Assembly: GCA_934717855.1 (NCBI GenBank)
Contig: CAKUZI010000022.1
Location: 1-7,353, forward strand
Direction: 5' to 3'
DNA: 7,353 nucleotides
Origin: an uncultured Candidatus Melainabacteria bacterium
Lineage (GTDB): Bacteria > Cyanobacteriota > Vampirovibrionia > Gastranaerophilales > Gastranaerophilaceae
Within the stretch, counting starts at the first letter, position 1; the number at the start of each line of letters is the position of its first letter. The notes below the pieces were generated by a model. That model was not told the origin of the DNA. It did no database searches and saw nothing but the letters and a program-made list of their open reading frames with translations. Made by a program: the position numbers and the translations under genes. Shown here in pieces: positions 6,012 to 7,353 of the stretch.

Positions 6012-6316
6012 TTTTCCATATTTTCATATCCGGTTGTCGCATCTTTTATTGCAGATTGCAAAATATCTTTTCTTTGCAAATAATCCTGAACAAGAACTCT
6101 GTATTGTTTTTCAGGTTGTTTTGAATTAAATGCTTTAATAGATACAAATTTAAAATTGCCATCTTTAATATTTAGGAATTCTAGATTGTAAGGCTTTTTA
6201 GCAATTCCAGCCTTGCATGCGCTATCAATTAATAGTTCTGCAGTTTTTGGCTTTATATTTCTAGATAAAAAAATACTTCCGTTAAAATTTTGATTTGAGA
6301 TAGCTTGTACTTGCAT
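5984..6316 (-). CDS. Small hypothetical protein with Gastranaerophilales-style N-terminus
   Basis: This 110-aa protein begins MQVQAISNQNFNG. Short N-termini of the form M-[VI]-x-[AS]-I-x-x-x-x-F-x-G recur, as I recall, on many small Gastranaerophilales proteins, but no family with known function is recognised. There is no membrane segment or signal peptide and a single Cys (Cys34). Residues 24-41 and 76-93 are probably helical; residues 43-75 (NLEFLNIKDGNFKFVSIKAF onward) alternate like beta strands, so it may be a small alpha/beta domain. The start is well supported: AAGGAG lies 6 nt before ATG 6316. It follows the radical SAM gene by 17 bp and precedes the acyl-CoA synthetase by 30 bp, all on one strand, consistent with co-transcription. 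Nothing marks it as a peptide substrate of the radical SAM enzyme. Confidence 0.75.
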   Translation of the reverse strand: MQVQAISNQNFNGSIFLSRNIKPKTAELLIDSACKAGIAKKPYNLEFLNIKDGNFKFVSIKAFNSKQPEKQYRVLVQDYLQRKDILQSAIKDATTGYENMENSQNLNKVI

Positions 6317-6333
6317 AATTTTCTCCTTAGTTT

Positions 6334-6975
6334 TTAGTAACCGTTTTTAATCCACTCTCTCACGCGGAATTTGGCTCCTAATTCATTCGCAATTTCTTCG
6401 CATTTATTTAAGTCTAAATGTTTCCCTTTGTAACCTTCAACAATACTAGCAACAACAGAAATGTTTTCATCGGAGCAAGCTTTGATGAATTTTTTTACTT
6501 CTTCGTATGCTTGGTCAAATTTTGGTTGAGAAAGTTCATTATACTCTTCTTTTGTAGCCCCGTTTAAGCTTACCGAAAATTCGTCAATAAGCCCTTTGCA
6601 TTCGGGAACGATATTCTTCTTATAAACGTAATTAGCATGGCCGTTTGTATTTACTCTAATCTTAGTTTTGGGGTATTGTTTTTTTATATATTCTGCAACT
6701 TGTTTTAAAACATCAAACTTTAACATAGGTTCACCATAACCACAGAAAATAACTTCTGCAAATGGAGCATGATGCACATTAACTAGTTCATTTTTCTTTA
6801 GTTCAAACTGTTCAATAACATCTTTTGCAGTAGAATTTTCATTGTCTAACCATAAAGTTTGACCTACAACATCGTCTTTGTCTTTTCTAAGGCAGAAGAT
6901 ACAGTCATTCGTGCATCTGTTAGTTAAATTAATATAAATTTTTCCATCGAGTAAATATACTAGAATATTTGCCAT
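6334..6975 (-). CDS. Radical SAM protein, TatD-associated type
   Basis: This 213-aa protein has the radical SAM cluster motif CTNDCIFC (Cys21, Cys25, Cys28; CX3CX2C), which binds a [4Fe-4S] cluster that cleaves S-adenosylmethionine. FCGYGEPML (77-85) is the GGEP-type SAM-contact motif, and RVNTNGHAN (107-115) and SVSLNGATKEEYNEL (134-148) are the next strands of the barrel. The short chain, the lack of a C-terminal SPASM cluster and the overall pattern fit the family annotated as 'radical SAM protein, TatD family-associated' (TIGR04038 as I recall it), whose reaction is unknown; members often lie next to or fused with a TatD nuclease. No tatD gene is seen in this window, where the downstream genes are the 110-aa protein and the acyl-CoA synthetase. 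ATG 6975 has AAAGG about 8 nt upstream and an extended -10 promoter just before it. It is shorter than most radical SAM enzymes, probably a partial barrel. Confidence 0.9.
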   Translation of the reverse strand: MANILVYLLDGKIYINLTNRCTNDCIFCLRKDKDDVVGQTLWLDNENSTAKDVIEQFELKKNELVNVHHAPFAEVIFCGYGEPMLKFDVLKQVAEYIKKQYPKTKIRVNTNGHANYVYKKNIVPECKGLIDEFSVSLNGATKEEYNELSQPKFDQAYEEVKKFIKACSDENISVVASIVEGYKGKHLDLNKCEEIANELGAKFRVREWIKNGY

Positions 6976-6996
6976 GACTAGCCTTTCAATAACTAA

Positions 6997-7025
6997 ATTA
7001 TTGCATGCTCAAATTCTATTTACAA
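6997..7025 (-). promoter_or_regulatory. Extended -10 promoter for the radical SAM gene
   Basis: On the minus strand TTGTAA (7025-7020), a 17-bp spacer ending TGC and AATAAT (7002-6997) form a sigma70 promoter with extended -10. The start near 6990 leaves a ~15-nt leader that contains the AAAGG ribosome binding site. Confidence 0.6.
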
Positions 7026-7035
7026 GTAATTATTA

Positions 7036-7064
7036 TTGAAAAAAGATTAAGAATATGTTAAAAT
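7036..7064 (+). promoter_or_regulatory. Strong sigma70-type promoter reading toward the right edge
   Basis: TTGAAA (7036-7041), a 17-bp spacer ending TGT and TAAAAT (7059-7064) match 5/6 at both boxes with an extended -10. It stands back to back with the radical SAM promoter (10 bp between the -35 boxes). The expected start is ~7071, just before ATG 7074. Confidence 0.55.
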
Positions 7065-7112
7065 ATAAAAGTTATGTTGGGAAAAGAACAAAATGCAAGA
7101 TTTGTAGAGTTG

Positions 7113-7152
7113 AATAATGCCGTCGGGGGGGGGGCAGTGCGCCGACATTATT
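7113..7152. repeat. Inverted repeat with G10 homopolymer in the loop side
   Basis: AATAAT (7113-7118) pairs with ATTATT (7147-7152) and GTCGG (7122-7126) with CCGAC (7142-7146), with a 3-nt bulge on the left arm. The G10 run (7125-7134) lies at the top of the stem and in the loop. It looks like a palindromic interspersed element; no T-run follows, so it is not a terminator. Confidence 0.6.
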
Positions 7153-7219
7153 ACGTTTAGAGAGATGGGGGAATAAAGCAACTAGGCAGCTAGGAAGCGA
7201 AGCAGCTAAGCATGATTTA

Positions 7220-7259
7220 GATGCGAAGACGCAAAGATGCGAAGATGCAAAGAAGCATA
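7220..7259 (+). repeat. 8-nt tandem repeat, consensus GAYGCRAA
   Basis: Four consecutive units read GATGCGAA, GACGCAAA, GATGCGAA and GATGCAAA (7220-7251), with a decayed fifth, GAAGCATA (7252-7259). Just upstream (7178-7212) related GCAGCTA/GAAGC words recur irregularly. The unit is not a multiple of three, which argues against a protein-level repeat. Confidence 0.7.
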
Positions 7260-7340
7260 GTCTTTTACTGTTAAGAAAGTTTGATTTATTTAGGAAGATT
7301 GTTGATATTTTAAGTTTAGTAAAACGAAACATTTTACTCT

Positions 7341-7353
7341 CTCCCCTTGAGGG
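7341..7353 (+). repeat. Truncated copy of a CTCCCCTNGAGG repeat at the window edge
   Basis: CTCCCCTTGAGG (7341-7352) matches 11 of 12 bases of the minus-strand motif in the spmA tail (2679-2668) and looks like the first half of a palindromic repeat cut by the contig end. Confidence 0.4.

Larger units (their letters stand above)
7074..7353 (+). other. Possible frameshifted or phase-variable reading frame, runs off the window
   Basis: ATG 7074 opens a 28-codon frame (MLGKEQNARFVELNNAVGGG, then eight more residues) that stops at 7158-7160. The frame entered by adding one G to, or removing two G from, the G10 run at 7125-7134 stays open from there to the last base (about 73 further codons, ending in a LSPLEG-like phrase). 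The open frame thus spans ~93 codons if the tract were G11 or G8. It starts 3 nt after a predicted transcription start and has no Shine-Dalgarno. Against a real protein: much of it is hairpin and tandem-repeat DNA, the amino-acid string resembles no family I know, and repeat families can give open frames by chance. It may be a repeat-rich noncoding stretch, a pseudogene, a homopolymer sequencing error or a contingency locus. Confidence 0.25.

Noticed and set aside
5984..6975. Radical SAM plus small neighbour as a ribosomal peptide (RiPP) pathway
   Set aside because: The 110-aa protein has no leader/core layout or Cys/Gly-rich core, and the radical SAM protein lacks a SPASM or peptide-recognition domain.
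7220..7259. Short repeats as a CRISPR array or integration site
   Set aside because: The units are 8 nt and directly adjacent, with no spacers and no cas or integrase gene nearby.
7072..7332. 86-codon minus-strand open frame rich in ASSHLCVFAS-like phrases
   Set aside because: It reads through the tandem repeat and the G10/C10 hairpin; such low-complexity strings are typical of repeat DNA, and it has no ribosome binding site.

Overview
The window is AT-rich bacterial DNA, best explained as a contig from an uncultured gut-type Gastranaerophilales (Melainabacteria/Vampirovibrionia, the non-photosynthetic sister group of Cyanobacteria). Three things point there: the 3' half of a 5S rRNA whose end reads like the cyanobacterial form, a small protein starting MQVQAISNQNFNG (an N-terminal style I associate with this group), and a mix of fermentative and Gram-negative-type genes. 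This taxonomic call is inference from recognition, not a search.

Layout. Positions 1-125 hold the end of an rRNA operon (5S 3' part and a terminator). Positions 141-1436 hold two convergent genes with tyrosine/dual-specificity phosphatase folds: a canonical one (HCQKGKRRTG) on the minus strand and a degenerate one (CX5K, no preceding His) on the plus strand. Positions 1441-1709 are intergenic: a clear minus-strand terminator, a nested hairpin element and a promoter. A small zinc-ribbon-like protein follows (1710-2093, plus) and overlaps the stop codon of spmB. From there to 6975 everything is on the minus strand in two transcription blocks. One is the 102-aa hypothetical gene, spmA and spmB (3621 down to 2090). 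The other is a TatD-associated radical SAM protein, a 110-aa small protein and a fused ADP-forming acyl-CoA synthetase (6975 down to 3794), closed by a strong terminator at 3772-3739. Positions 7020-7353 carry back-to-back promoters and repeat-rich DNA: a hairpin with a G10 run, an 8-nt tandem repeat, and a truncated copy of a motif also found in the tail of spmA.

Function. The acyl-CoA synthetase would turn acetyl-CoA (or another acyl-CoA) plus ADP and Pi into the free acid and ATP, the energy-conserving step of a fermenter. SpmA and SpmB form a paired membrane module known from spore formers but also found in non-sporulating bacteria. The phosphatase-like pair may act in signalling or on host targets, which is speculation.

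No complete novel system is obvious. The most interesting signals are the facing active/degenerate phosphatase pair, several genes without a Shine-Dalgarno whose -10 box sits about 7 nt before the start codon (possible leaderless mRNAs), a repeat that appears to have supplied the SpmA C-terminus and the spmB ribosome binding site, and a promoter-driven reading frame broken at a G10 homopolymer.
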